This document shows, in pieces, positions 36,852-46,988 of a DNA stretch of 64,000 nucleotides. The DNA is from UMGS75 sp964507405 (lineage in GTDB: Bacteria > Bacillota_I > Bacilli_A > ML615J-28 > CAG-313): positions 28,769 to 92,768 of the forward strand of contig CAZDPJ010000003.1 in assembly GCA_964507405.1 (NCBI GenBank), read 5' to 3'. Position 1 is the first letter of the stretch. Each line of letters begins with the position of its first letter. The notes under the pieces are model-generated. The model was given only the letters and a program-made list of their open reading frames with translations. It made no database searches and was not told where the DNA came from. A program made the translations under genes and the position numbers.

Positions 36852-38159
36852 TTATTTTTTTATTAAATTTTTAATATCACAGACTAAATAAAGACTTCCA
36901 ATAAAGATGTTAAAATCATATTTATTAGTATTTAAATAATCGATAATTTCATTTAATGAATACATGATAGATTTATTATGATTATTACTTATATCATATA
37001 ATTCAAGAGCTTTACTACTTCTACCATATGAATATTCAGTAAAGATTATTTCATCAAATACATTATCTAATAAATTAATCATTTCCTTTTTTTCTTTATC
37101 TTTAGAAATAGATACAATAGCCCTTTTTTTATTATAATCTAGTCCTTTTATAAATTCACAAATTCTCGTTATTCCATCGATATTATGAGCTCCATCTATT
37201 AAAATTAGAGGATCATGATGAACTATTTCAAGTCTTCCCGGCCAAGTAGTATTTAATAATCCTTTTCTAAGCGATAGCTTTAATTTATCAGTTAAATCAC
37301 TATTTATTTTACACAAAGCTTCAATCGTAACAATTGATGTTATCGCATTTTCTACTTGATGATTACCAACAAGTTTAATAACAAATGGTTCATCATAGCC
37401 TTCTAAGAGAAATTCAGTTTGATAAATATCCGAATATTTTATTTCAAACGCTCTCACACTACTTAGAATAAGCTTGGTGCTATTTTTTTCACAATATGAT
37501 TTAGTTAAATCTTGTAATGATTTTTCTTTAATTCCTGATATTAAATAATGATTAGGACGACTAATACCTAGCTTTTGTAATGTTATTTCTTCTAAACTAT
37601 TACCAAGTACATTCATATGGTCAAGTGATACATTTGTTATTACGGATAATTCACTATTAATAACATTAGTTGAATCAAGTAGTCCACCAATACCAACTTC
37701 AATTATCGCAAAATCAATATTTTGATTACTGAAATAGATAAAAGCAAGTAAGGTAATAAATTCAAAAAAGGAAGGCGTTTCATATCCACTATTAATAATA
37801 ATTGGATATTTATCAATTATCATATTACCATACTTTAATAAATCATCATCACTAATGAATTTATTATTTATTTCTATTCTTTCATTAAAATAAGTAATAT
37901 AGGGGGATGTAAAGGTTGCAACATTAAATCCTGCTTCCATTAATATACTTCTTAAAAATGCGATTACACTACCTTTTCCATTGGTGCCTGTAACATGGAT
38001 TGATTTAAATTTATTATAGGGGTTTCCAAATAAAGAACAGTAATAATGCATTTTTTCAAGACTTACCTTTTTGGAAAATCTTTTTTGTTTCTGAACCCAA
38101 TCAATGAAATCTTTTACGTCAGTAAAGTTATTATATGAGTTTGGTTCCATTATTTTCAC
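36852..38159 (-). CDS. folC: folylpolyglutamate/dihydrofolate synthase
   Basis: Adds glutamate to folates (and possibly to dihydropteroate). 435 residues, Mur-ligase fold: P-loop HVTGTNGKGSV near residue 55, SPYITYFNERIEIN, VEVGIGGLLDSTNVI and DHMNVLG, then IDGAHNIDG near 320. The start overlaps the valS stop (GTG at 38159; an ATG at 38150 is an alternative). valS-folC is the usual order in Bacillus. Confidence 0.95.
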   Translation of the reverse strand: MKIMEPNSYNNFTDVKDFIDWVQKQKRFSKKVSLEKMHYYCSLFGNPYNKFKSIHVTGTNGKGSVIAFLRSILMEAGFNVATFTSPYITYFNERIEINNKFISDDDLLKYGNMIIDKYPIIINSGYETPSFFEFITLLAFIYFSNQNIDFAIIEVGIGGLLDSTNVINSELSVITNVSLDHMNVLGNSLEEITLQKLGISRPNHYLISGIKEKSLQDLTKSYCEKNSTKLILSSVRAFEIKYSDIYQTEFLLEGYDEPFVIKLVGNHQVENAITSIVTIEALCKINSDLTDKLKLSLRKGLLNTTWPGRLEIVHHDPLILIDGAHNIDGITRICEFIKGLDYNKKRAIVSISKDKEKKEMINLLDNVFDEIIFTEYSYGRSSKALELYDISNNHNKSIMYSLNEIIDYLNTNKYDFNIFIGSLYLVCDIKNLIKK

Positions 38160-40774
38160 GCTTTTAGTTTATTTAATAAATTAACAACTTCATCTAATTG
38201 TTTTTGGTAGTCAATTAGTTTTGCTTTTTCATTATCTATTTTTTCTTTAGGTGCTTTAGCTACAAAGTTTGGATTGTTTAACATTTTTTCACAACGTTCT
38301 ACTTCTTGAATTAATTTAGAATGTAAGTTTTCTAATCTCTTCTTTTCTTCTTCTAAATTAACTAATTCTTTCATTGGAATAATAACTTTTGCATTTTTAA
38401 GTACAACAACAAGTGAATCAGTATCACTAATATCTGCACTTATAATTGTGTGATCAGGATTACAGAATTTATTAATATATTCAATATGATGATTAAAGAA
38501 AGAAATTAATGACTTAGAACTTGTCATAATACCAAGAGTTAATTTTTTACTCATTGGAACATTCTTTTCACTTCTTATGTTACGAACAGTTGTAATTACT
38601 TCAAGTAAATCACTCATATTTATAGTATCATTAAAATTAAAGTCTGCATTTTCTTCAGGCCACATACTAATAGTAATTGAACCTTCATTAAAATGTTGAT
38701 AGATTTCTTCGGTAACAAATGGCATAAATGGATGTAATAATTTTATTACATTAGTTAGAACTAACTTTAATACGGCACATGTATTAATTTTTTGTGATTC
38801 GGTTCCTGTACTAAAGGTTACTTTTGTTAATTCTAAATACCAGCTTGCGAAATCATCCCAAGTAAAGTTATAAATTAATTTTGCGACTTCACCTAGTTCA
38901 AAATTATCATATAATTTATTAACATTAATGATTAATTCATTCATTCGTTTTAAGATCCATTTATCAATTGTTAATAAAGTATCAAGATTAATTTCTTCTT
39001 GATTATAAGATGAGTTATTTAAGTTAATTTGAATAAAACGAGAAATGTTCCAAATCTTATTGATATAATTCCAAGATGAACTCATCTTTTCTTCAGAATA
39101 TCTTAAATCTTGACCTGGGGTTGCATTTGTTGTTAAAAAATATCTCATCGCATCACAACCATATTTTTCTATTAAATCAAAAGGGTCAACCCCATTACCT
39201 AAAGATTTACTCATTTTACGTCCTTGTTCATCACGAATTAACCCATGAATGAAACATTTTTTGAATGGACGTTGCTTCATAAAGTGTTTAGATTGAATTG
39301 CCATTCTCGCAACCCAGAAGAAAATAATATCATATCCAGTTACTAAGCAATCAGTTGGAAAATATCTTTCTAAATCACTTGTCTTATTAGGCCATCCAAG
39401 AGTTGAAAATGGCCATAAAGCACTTGAAAACCAAGTATCTAGTACATCTTCATCTTGAACCCAATCAGATGATGGAGCCGAAACGCCAACATAAACTTCA
39501 TTGCCCTTATACCAAGCAGGAATACGATGTCCCCACCATAATTGACGAGAAATACACCAGTCTTGTAAGCTATCTGGTTGAAGCCATCCTGTTAATGTTT
39601 TATTAAAACGTGGAGGAATAAATTCAATAGGTTCACTACTTTCTTGCATTTTTAATACATCATTAGCAAGTGTATCCATCTTAACAAACCATTGTTTTGA
39701 AAGACGAGGTTCAACAATAACCCCGGTTCTTTCGGAGTGACCAACTGAGTGAATCATTTTTTCAACCTTTATACAGTAACCATCATTTGTTAAATCTTCA
39801 ACTAATTTTTTACGACAACTAAAACGGTCCATTTCTTCATATTTTCCAGCAAGACTGTTCATAGTTCCATCTTCATTCATACAAATGATTCGCTCTAAAT
39901 TATGACGATTTCCAACTTCAAAGTCATTAGGATCATGAGCAGGAGTTACTTTTACAACACCAGTTCCAAATTCAATATCTACATATTCATCACTGATAAC
40001 AGGGATTTCACGGTTTGTTCCCGGAATATAAACTGTTTTGCCAATATATTTTTTATATCTTTCATCACTTGGATGAACCATTAATGCGGAATCACCAAAC
40101 ATTGTTTCTGGTCTTGTTGTCGCAATTTCTAAAGAACCAGAATTATCAGTTAGTGGATATAATAAATGATAGAAAGCTCCTTCAATATCTTTATATTCTA
40201 CTTCAATATTAGATAAAGCCGTTTTAGCTTCGACATCCCAGTTAATTATCTTTTCGCCACGATAAATTAATCCTTCATTATACATTGTGATGAATACTTC
40301 AGATACTGCTTGTTGTAAACCTTCATCTAAAGTAAAACGTTCTTTTGTGTAGTCTAAAGAAAGACCAAGGGCAGCCCATTGTGCTCTAATATAACCAGCA
40401 TATTCTTTTTTCCAATCCCAAGCAATTTCTAAGAATTTTTCACGGCCAATATCATATCTACTAATTCCTTGGCTTTTTAATTTAGCGTCAACTTTGGCTT
40501 GTGTCGCAATACCAGCGTGGTCCATTCCTGGTAAATACAAAGCATCATATCCTTGCATTCTTTTTCTTCTAATAATTATGTCTTGTAATGTTGTATCCCA
40601 TGCATGACCTAAATGTAATTTACCAGTTACATTTGGTGGGGGAATAACAATTGTATAAGGTATTTTACTTGAATCACCACTAGTAAAAAAACCTTCTTTT
40701 AGCCAATAATCATATTTACCATTTTCAACTTCTTTATGATTATACTTTGTTTCCATTTGTTTAAATTCTTTCAC
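38156..40774 (-). CDS. valS: valyl-tRNA synthetase
   Basis: About 872 residues, class I. The HIGH motif is PPPNVTGKLHLGHAW near residue 40 and KMSKS is in GRKMSKSLGN near 520; the editing domain lies between (TTRPETMFGD, VKVTPAHDPND). The C-terminal coiled-coil arm EEEKKRLENLHSKLIQEVERCEKML is typical of ValRS. GTG start at 40774 chosen for RBS GAGGTGA; the longer frame runs into the T-box terminator. Controlled by the T-box leader upstream. Confidence 0.96.
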   Translation of the reverse strand: MKEFKQMETKYNHKEVENGKYDYWLKEGFFTSGDSSKIPYTIVIPPPNVTGKLHLGHAWDTTLQDIIIRRKRMQGYDALYLPGMDHAGIATQAKVDAKLKSQGISRYDIGREKFLEIAWDWKKEYAGYIRAQWAALGLSLDYTKERFTLDEGLQQAVSEVFITMYNEGLIYRGEKIINWDVEAKTALSNIEVEYKDIEGAFYHLLYPLTDNSGSLEIATTRPETMFGDSALMVHPSDERYKKYIGKTVYIPGTNREIPVISDEYVDIEFGTGVVKVTPAHDPNDFEVGNRHNLERIICMNEDGTMNSLAGKYEEMDRFSCRKKLVEDLTNDGYCIKVEKMIHSVGHSERTGVIVEPRLSKQWFVKMDTLANDVLKMQESSEPIEFIPPRFNKTLTGWLQPDSLQDWCISRQLWWGHRIPAWYKGNEVYVGVSAPSSDWVQDEDVLDTWFSSALWPFSTLGWPNKTSDLERYFPTDCLVTGYDIIFFWVARMAIQSKHFMKQRPFKKCFIHGLIRDEQGRKMSKSLGNGVDPFDLIEKYGCDAMRYFLTTNATPGQDLRYSEEKMSSSWNYINKIWNISRFIQINLNNSSYNQEEINLDTLLTIDKWILKRMNELIINVNKLYDNFELGEVAKLIYNFTWDDFASWYLELTKVTFSTGTESQKINTCAVLKLVLTNVIKLLHPFMPFVTEEIYQHFNEGSITISMWPEENADFNFNDTINMSDLLEVITTVRNIRSEKNVPMSKKLTLGIMTSSKSLISFFNHHIEYINKFCNPDHTIISADISDTDSLVVVLKNAKVIIPMKELVNLEEEKKRLENLHSKLIQEVERCEKMLNNPNFVAKAPKEKIDNEKAKLIDYQKQLDEVVNLLNKLKA

Positions 40775-40795
40775 TTTTATCACCTCTTTTAAAAT

Positions 40796-40825
40796 AAAAA
40801 AACTCATCCTAATTAAAGGACGAGT
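40796..40825 (-). terminator. T-box terminator of valS
   Basis: Minus strand: ACTCGTCCT, TTAATT loop, AGGATGAGT, seven T. It competes with the antiterminator that contains the T-box sequence. Confidence 0.88.
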
Positions 40826-41064
40826 ATAATTCCCGTGGTACCACCTTTGTTATTGATTTAAAAATCAACGCTTTATATTTGATAACGCAGTTAATAGTTT
40901 TCTGCGAATGAACTTAATTCTAAGCAAATGAATTACCATTTACCTTAGCTTTTTCAGTTCATCTTCTCCTAGACTACCTTCAAAAAAAGCATCACAAAGT
41001 TTTTCACCAACCAACTTCTCTCTAAAGTTATCTTTTTTCTACTCTTTCTATTCATTGAATTTAC
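40796..41064 (-). ncRNA. T-box riboswitch upstream of valS
   Basis: About 265 nt of leader on the minus strand. The T-box core AAAGGTGGTACCACG is present at 40834-40848, pairing potential with the terminator follows, and purine-rich stem I sequences (GAAGGTAGTCTAGGAGAAG, GATGAACTG) lie upstream. Uncharged tRNA should stabilise the antiterminator and switch valS on. A valine codon (GTA or GTC) in GGTAGTC is a plausible specifier; this was not confirmed by folding. Confidence 0.9.
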
Positions 41065-41071
41065 ATTTAAA

Positions 41072-41100
41072 AGTATAACAAATTACTTTATTTTTTTCAA
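41072..41100 (-). promoter_or_regulatory. SigA-type promoter of the valS T-box
   Basis: Minus strand TTGAAA (41095-41100), 17 bp, TATACT (41072-41077). Confidence 0.85.
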
Positions 41101-41113
41101 TTGCTTTGCTTTA

Positions 41114-42952
41114 TTACCACTTTAAATCACCAGGAAAATGTAAGTCAGATCTACTTGAAAAAGAAAATTCAAATACTTTAATTGACTCAGGTCCGGTTAA
41201 ACGTTTAAATTGATTACGACAGAATCGTTTCATAAAATTATTATAATAAAGAGTAGCTTCTTCTTTATTTAATGAATAAGTCAAATATAATAAATGAATA
41301 AGACGATTAAGTGATGCTCCATTAAAAAAGATATGATACATTAAGAAATCATTAATTTCATATTTACCAATAATATCTTCTGTATGTTGACTACTTCCTG
41401 TTAATTCTGGGGAAATAGGTAAATCAAGAACATCTTGTAAAATATCTAACTTATGATTTGATTTATTTTTAAAGTATGCAACTAGTTCTTTAATCGTTGT
41501 TTTAGGAAGTCCTCCATTTAAGTTATACATTGACATTTGATCACCATTGAATGTTGACCACCCAAGGGCAATCTCACTCATATCAGATGTTCCACAAACG
41601 ATTGCACCTTCTTTATTCGCAATATTCATTAAGATTAAAGTTCGGAATCTTGCTTGAATATTTTCAAAAGTTACATCTTTGTTTTTATCATCTTGACCGA
41701 TTAAATTAAAGTGATCAGTAACACTTTTACAAATATCAATTGTTTGTAAGTTAATACCAAGACAGTCACATAAAATAGAAGCATTATTTTTGGATTTCTT
41801 GCCAGTTCCAAGTCCCGGCATTGTATATGCTAAAATACCAGATTTATCTAAATGATATCTTTCAAAACATTCATTAATCATTAGGAGAGCAATTGTTGAA
41901 TCAAGGCCTCCACTAACGCCTAAAACAATTTTTTTAGTACCAATATGACTTAAACGATGGTACAAGCCATAAGTAATAACATCAATTACTTCTTCAATCT
42001 TCTTATCACTTTTTAAAGTAAAAGGCATACTATCAATACTTCGATCTAAAGCACTAGTTAAATCAGCTGTTTTATCTAACATAAAAGAAACTTGTGGGAT
42101 ATCTAGATTACGATTATAACTTAAATTTAGCATTCTTTTATTATAGTTTATTCTTTCAATATCGATATCAACAGTATCAATATAAGTTTCTTCTTTAAAA
42201 CCATCTTTACTATATAATAAATCACCAAGTTCATATACTAAACTATGTCCCGTCATAACAACATCACTTGATGTTTCGGTAATACTTGATGATACGTACA
42301 CATAACTTCCTCTACCTAAGTATGAGGCATTATTGCATATGGTATGACGTCTTTCACTTTTGTTAACATGGAAAGTACTAGAACTTAAATTAAAGACTAC
42401 ATGAGCACCAGCACTATATAATATTGCATTAGGAGCATTTACTTGCCATAAATCTTCACAGATTTCAACTCCAAACTTACATTCATTACTAGCAAATAAT
42501 GTTTCTCCAAATACAGTATTTTGCCCATGATAATTTATAGTTACGGCTTTTTTCAAAAATGGAGTGCCATCGCTAAATATTCGTTTTTCATAAAATTCAC
42601 GATATTCAGGTAAATGCATTTTAGGAACAATTCCTAAAATCTTTTTATTTTGAATTATGATTGCGACATTATATAGATTAGATTGATAAGTAAAAGGAGC
42701 TCCAACAATCCATACTTGCTTAGAAGATTCTTTTAAAAGCATATCAATTGATGTTTCGACTTCATTTAGTAATTGTTGATTATGGAACCAATCACCAATA
42801 CTATAACCAGTTAATGTAAGTTCAGGAAAACATATGATTGATGCTTCTTCTTTTTTCTTGGCAAGGGATATAATTTCTAAAGCATTTAATAACGGTTTAC
42901 CAAGATATACTTTTGGTACCGCAACACCTATTTTTAAATAATTATCATTCAT
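41114..42952 (-). CDS. nadE: glutamine-dependent NAD synthetase
   Basis: Last step of NAD synthesis. 612 residues. The N-terminal nitrilase-type glutaminase domain has Glu in CFPELTLTGYSIGDW near residue 43, Lys in PKMHLPEYREF, and Cys in FGVEICEDLW. The C-terminal ATP-pyrophosphatase domain has SGGLDST near 345 and CGTSDMSEIALGWSTFNGD. It overlaps the upstream fusion gene by 8 bases, so NadD and NadE activities come from one operon. Confidence 0.95.
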   Translation of the reverse strand: MNDNYLKIGVAVPKVYLGKPLLNALEIISLAKKKEEASIICFPELTLTGYSIGDWFHNQQLLNEVETSIDMLLKESSKQVWIVGAPFTYQSNLYNVAIIIQNKKILGIVPKMHLPEYREFYEKRIFSDGTPFLKKAVTINYHGQNTVFGETLFASNECKFGVEICEDLWQVNAPNAILYSAGAHVVFNLSSSTFHVNKSERRHTICNNASYLGRGSYVYVSSSITETSSDVVMTGHSLVYELGDLLYSKDGFKEETYIDTVDIDIERINYNKRMLNLSYNRNLDIPQVSFMLDKTADLTSALDRSIDSMPFTLKSDKKIEEVIDVITYGLYHRLSHIGTKKIVLGVSGGLDSTIALLMINECFERYHLDKSGILAYTMPGLGTGKKSKNNASILCDCLGINLQTIDICKSVTDHFNLIGQDDKNKDVTFENIQARFRTLILMNIANKEGAIVCGTSDMSEIALGWSTFNGDQMSMYNLNGGLPKTTIKELVAYFKNKSNHKLDILQDVLDLPISPELTGSSQHTEDIIGKYEINDFLMYHIFFNGASLNRLIHLLYLTYSLNKEEATLYYNNFMKRFCRNQFKRLTGPESIKVFEFSFSSRSDLHFPGDLKW

Positions 42953-44774
42953 TATTATTCACCTCATATAATTTATGACTTTTAATATATTTATAAACAT
43001 TAATAGATAATAATTGTTCATTATTATTTATTCTAAAATCAGTAGACGAAATATTATCCATTTCTAAATCTAACAATAGAAAATGATCTAAATGTTTATT
43101 AATAACCTTATCATTATTTATAAAATCAAGACATTTTTGATAATTTTCTTTTCGCATAAAGACAACAAAATTATTGTTTTCAACTAATTCTTCATAATGA
43201 TGCCATTTAGGAAAGTCAAATAAACAATCAGATCCAAGAACAAAGGTTGGATGATTTAAAGCAATTAAACTAAAATAAGTTCCTATAAAATTATGGTCAT
43301 TTTCTATTTCACTAATCTCACAATTAGTTAAATTACTATCCTTAATTAACTCTTTTAATAAATTAACTCTTTCTTTAAAACTATTTAAAGTTTTATCTTG
43401 ATAACTTAATTTATAATGGTCACCATTAGGAAGTAAGATAATTTTTTTAGGATTAAATTTATTAATAACTTTCATCATTTCTAAATGAGCTTTTGTTGGG
43501 GGATTAAAAGAACCACCGATTACAACTTCTTTATTACTGATAAATGGATGATTAAAAAACTTTGATAAAATATCTTTACTTATAATTTCAGCCATACTTA
43601 CAGCACTTGCGAAATCATTAGGTCCGGTCACAAAATCACCACATGCATAATATCCCTTTTTCAATAGTTGATTTTTATCATCAATGATTAAATTATTACT
43701 TTCATCAAAAGCGTGAGGAAAGATACTTTGTAAATATGTATAATCAGAAATAGATCCTAATGCTTCAACAATCGCATCAGTTTTAATATCAATAAATTCA
43801 TTTGTCTTTTTAAAGCTTTTCCTATTTGTTCCATCGTCAAAAAGTTCCATTTTTTCTAAGGTAATACCAACTACTTTAGTATCATTTTTAATAACTTTTA
43901 CTGGACTTAGTTTTTCTTTAACAACAATATTTTCAAGTAAAGCTTCTTTTATTTCTTTTTTTGATGCAGGTGCATTCAATAAATCACGACGATAAACAAT
44001 CGTAACATTAGCCCCTTCTTTTTTTAATGTACGAGCAATATCAAAACAAACATTACCTCCACCAAGGACAACAACATTTTTATTTATAAGGTTTAATCTT
44101 TTTTCTTTATTTTCTAGTAAATCAATTGCTTGATAAACACTTTCATCTTTTAATACTTTTCTTTCAATACTTGATCCTATACCTAGGACAACATACTGAT
44201 AGTTCTCTAAATCTTCAGTTTTTAAATTATTTCCAAATTCTTTATGATAATAAATATTACTATTTTCTTTAATAAAATCAATAACTTTTAATATAGTTGA
44301 TTTATCATATCTAAAATCTGGTAAAGAATTAATTAAAACTCCACCAATTTTATCTTTTTTTTCAAAAATAGTTGGTTTTATGCCATTATTTATAAGTCTT
44401 AATGCAATACATAAATTTCCAATTCCACCGCCTATTAAAGCAACATCTAATGATGGGATAGAAAAATTTGGTTTATATAATATTTTATCAATATATTTAT
44501 TTCCTAAATAAGTTTCTACTTCATTGAAAGAAACCCCAATTGATTTATTATTTTTTATACAATGACCCCTACATTTTTTAAGGGTATCACATAAAGCACC
44601 ACAAACAAAAGGCATCGTGGTTTTTTGATATAATAGTTCGGCTGCTAATTCTTCATTATTAGAGATAAGTTCTAATATTTCAGGAATTGGCAAATGTAGT
44701 GGGCAATGCTCTTTACATTTAGCAATTTTACATTTATAACAGTCTTTAGAAATATTAATATATTGATTATTCAT
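42945..44774 (-). CDS. fusion: GltD-like FAD/NAD(P) oxidoreductase + NadD-like adenylyltransferase
   Basis: 609 residues with two unrelated parts. Residues 1-410 resemble the glutamate synthase small subunit and relatives: N-terminal cysteine clusters (CYKCKIAKCKEHCP, CGALCDTLKKCRGHC), FAD site VALIGGGIGNLCIALRL near 110, second nucleotide site VVVLGGGNVCFDIARTL near 237, and ACGDFVTGPNDFASA near 375. Residues 415-605 are a nicotinate-nucleotide adenylyltransferase: GGSFNPPTKAHLEMM, VLGSDCLFDFPKWHHYEEL, and ISSTDFR near the end. The fused frame is continuous with no internal stop. Downstream nadE supports a NAD-making role for the second half. Extended -10 (TGGTATAAT) and RBS TAGGTGA lie upstream. 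Confidence 0.85.
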   Translation of the reverse strand: MNNQYINISKDCYKCKIAKCKEHCPLHLPIPEILELISNNEELAAELLYQKTTMPFVCGALCDTLKKCRGHCIKNNKSIGVSFNEVETYLGNKYIDKILYKPNFSIPSLDVALIGGGIGNLCIALRLINNGIKPTIFEKKDKIGGVLINSLPDFRYDKSTILKVIDFIKENSNIYYHKEFGNNLKTEDLENYQYVVLGIGSSIERKVLKDESVYQAIDLLENKEKRLNLINKNVVVLGGGNVCFDIARTLKKEGANVTIVYRRDLLNAPASKKEIKEALLENIVVKEKLSPVKVIKNDTKVVGITLEKMELFDDGTNRKSFKKTNEFIDIKTDAIVEALGSISDYTYLQSIFPHAFDESNNLIIDDKNQLLKKGYYACGDFVTGPNDFASAVSMAEIISKDILSKFFNHPFISNKEVVIGGSFNPPTKAHLEMMKVINKFNPKKIILLPNGDHYKLSYQDKTLNSFKERVNLLKELIKDSNLTNCEISEIENDHNFIGTYFSLIALNHPTFVLGSDCLFDFPKWHHYEELVENNNFVVFMRKENYQKCLDFINNDKVINKHLDHFLLLDLEMDNISSTDFRINNNEQLLSINVYKYIKSHKLYEVNNNE

Positions 44775-44890
44775 TTTAATTCACCTAAAGAATTATACCA
44801 CAAATAATAAAAATTAGTAAAAAAAAGAATAATAATATTTTTACCTAAACAATTTATTTTACATTGCATATACTATAAATGGTGATAAAT

Positions 44891-45682
44891 ATGATTTCAA
44901 ATAGTTTTGTTTTAACCTTAATTTTAACCCTTATTACTTGGGGATTAACAGCTCTCGGCGCAAGTGTCATCTTTTTATTTAAAAGGGTAAGTAACAAATT
45001 AATGAGTTTTATGTTTGGATTTGGAGCTGGTGTAATGATCGCAGCATCATTCTTTAGTTTAATTCTTCCAGGGATGGAATTAGCAAATGAACAAGGTCAA
45101 ATTACATGGTTAATTATTGGATTAGGATTTTTATCAGGTAGTATTTTTATTCTATTAATTGATCAATTAATGCCACATATGCATATTGATAAGAATACAC
45201 CTGAAGGAATTCATTCGAATTTAAATAGTAAACTATTATTAATTCTAGCAATAACACTTCATAATATTCCAGAAGGCATGGCAATTGGGGTTGCGGTTGG
45301 AGCCGCAAGTCAAAATATTGAAGGTGCCTCCATTATGAGTGCGATTGCACTTGCAATTGGAATTGGACTACAAAATATCCCAGAAGGAATGGCAGTAAGT
45401 CTTCCCCTTGTTAGTAATGGCATGAAAAAGAAGAAAGCTTTCTTTTATGGACAAGCAAGTGGCTTTGTCGAACCTATAAGTGCGATAATCGGTTTAGCAT
45501 TAGTCTTTATTGTAAGAACTATCCTTCCATTTATTTTAGCCTTTGCCAGTGGTGCGATGATTTATGTCGTAGTTGAAGAATTAATTCCATCTGGTAAAAC
45601 GAGTTCATCTGGAAAACTTGGAACAATAGGTGCGATAATTGGTTTTACAATAATGATGATATTAGATATTGCGTTATCCTAA
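44891..45682 (+). CDS. ZIP-family divalent metal transporter
   Basis: About 263 residues with eight hydrophobic segments. Metal-site motifs HNIPEGMAIGVAVG (near residue 137) and QNIPEGMAVSLPL (near 170) are typical of ZIP/ZupT, which imports zinc and sometimes iron or manganese. The histidine of the second motif is Gln, as in several bacterial members. A short HMHID loop lies before the first motif. Start at 44891 with RBS GGTGAT. It is the only plus-strand gene between 14 and 55 kb, divergent from the fusion gene. Confidence 0.88.
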   Translation: MISNSFVLTLILTLITWGLTALGASVIFLFKRVSNKLMSFMFGFGAGVMIAASFFSLILPGMELANEQGQITWLIIGLGFLSGSIFILLIDQLMPHMHIDKNTPEGIHSNLNSKLLLILAITLHNIPEGMAIGVAVGAASQNIEGASIMSAIALAIGIGLQNIPEGMAVSLPLVSNGMKKKKAFFYGQASGFVEPISAIIGLALVFIVRTILPFILAFASGAMIYVVVEELIPSGKTSSSGKLGTIGAIIGFTIMMILDIALS

Positions 45683-45723
45683 AAAAAGAACAAATGATAG
45701 TACTCTATCAACTTTGTTCTTCT
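45683..45723. terminator. bidirectional terminator between ZIP gene and murD
   Basis: AAGAACAAA and TTTGTTCTT form the stem, with A and T rich flanks; it overlaps the last codons of murD. Confidence 0.75.
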
Positions 45724-46988
45724 TTAATTTTATTTAGTATATTTTCTTTAAAATAATTACCTCTTTCAATATATGATTTGAACATATCTAAACTAGGTGC
45801 AGCAGGAGAAAATAAAATTACATATTTATTATTATAATCAATTTTTAACAAATCAATAATTTCCTTTAAATTTGGAAATAATCGAATATTAAATTTATTC
45901 TTGTTTAAAATCTTAAATAAGTACACTTTATTTTCTCCATATAAATATGTAGTTACATTTTCAAAAGGGATCATATTTAAAATATTAAAATCATCATTTG
46001 TTAGTTTTCCACCACCGATAAATAGCGTTTGAAAATTTTTAAACTGGGTATTTATAAATTCAAACGCTCTAAACGTGGCTACAGGACTTGTTGCTTTTGA
46101 ATCATTAATAATAACAAGATTATTATTTTGATAAATGATTTCACATCGATGAGGAAGGGTAGTAAATTTATTTAAAATATTGATAACAATTTTTTGATCA
46201 ATATGATATAGTTTAGCAACAATTATACAAGGTAAAAAATCTAAATGAATAATTCTATTTAATGAATTACAGTTATTTAAATCCATATATAAAGTATTAT
46301 ATAAAAACACTTGATTATTACAAATATATGCATCTGCTTCTTTATTTGTACTTGAAAAAGAAATACTTTTAACTTTTTTTGATTTAACAAATTCTCTTAC
46401 TCTTATATTATCATAATCATAAATTACAATATCTGATTCATCCATATTATTGATACATTTTGTCTTAGAATCAAAATAATCATTAAAAAAACCATGATAA
46501 TCTAAATGATGTTCTTCAATATTTAAAATAATAAAGATATGAGGTTTAAACTTATAAGTATGCTTCAACATAAAACTTGAACATTCAATTACGACCTTAT
46601 CAAATGGTTCTTTTATATCAAATAAGGGAATACCAATATTTCCACCAAGTTTTGAATTATAACATGTATTTAGTATTCTTTGAATAAGGGTTACAACCGT
46701 TGTTTTACCATTACTTCCGGTTATACCAATTAGATCGATATTTTTATGAGTTAGATAAAATAATTCTAAATCGGTTATTACTTTTAGATTTAATCGTTCA
46801 CAAACATCAAGTAAAATGGTATCTGGTTTGATGCCTGGACATTTAATTATTAATTTATAATCCGATACCTTAATTTTTTTATCACCATCTTCATACATAA
46901 AATAAGGGATATTTAGTTTATCAAAATACTTACTTATTGATAAATTACTAATTCCTTTTCCATATAATAATACTTTATTCTTTTTCAA
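45708..46988 (-). CDS. murD: UDP-N-acetylmuramoyl-L-alanine:D-glutamate ligase
   Basis: Cytoplasmic peptidoglycan precursor synthesis. 426 residues: N-terminal Rossmann domain (LLYGKGISNLSISKYF), P-loop GITGSNGKTTVVTL near residue 93, NIEEHHLDYHG near 158, NDSKATSPVATFRAFE near 290, and C-terminal FSPAAPSLDMF. Last gene of murE-mraY-murD here; its start overlaps mraY by four bases. No murG or ftsW/spoVE follows, unlike the usual dcw cluster. Confidence 0.94.
   Translation of the reverse strand: MKKNKVLLYGKGISNLSISKYFDKLNIPYFMYEDGDKKIKVSDYKLIIKCPGIKPDTILLDVCERLNLKVITDLELFYLTHKNIDLIGITGSNGKTTVVTLIQRILNTCYNSKLGGNIGIPLFDIKEPFDKVVIECSSFMLKHTYKFKPHIFIILNIEEHHLDYHGFFNDYFDSKTKCINNMDESDIVIYDYDNIRVREFVKSKKVKSISFSSTNKEADAYICNNQVFLYNTLYMDLNNCNSLNRIIHLDFLPCIIVAKLYHIDQKIVINILNKFTTLPHRCEIIYQNNNLVIINDSKATSPVATFRAFEFINTQFKNFQTLFIGGGKLTNDDFNILNMIPFENVTTYLYGENKVYLFKILNKNKFNIRLFPNLKEIIDLLKIDYNNKYVILFSPAAPSLDMFKSYIERGNYFKENILNKIKEEQS

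Noticed and set aside
37440..37465. Further copies of the 54-bp repeat in folC and in murD (near 46066)
   Set aside because: Only the AGAGCGTTTGAA stretch matches; it encodes a normal part of each protein (RAFE) and the rest of the unit is missing.
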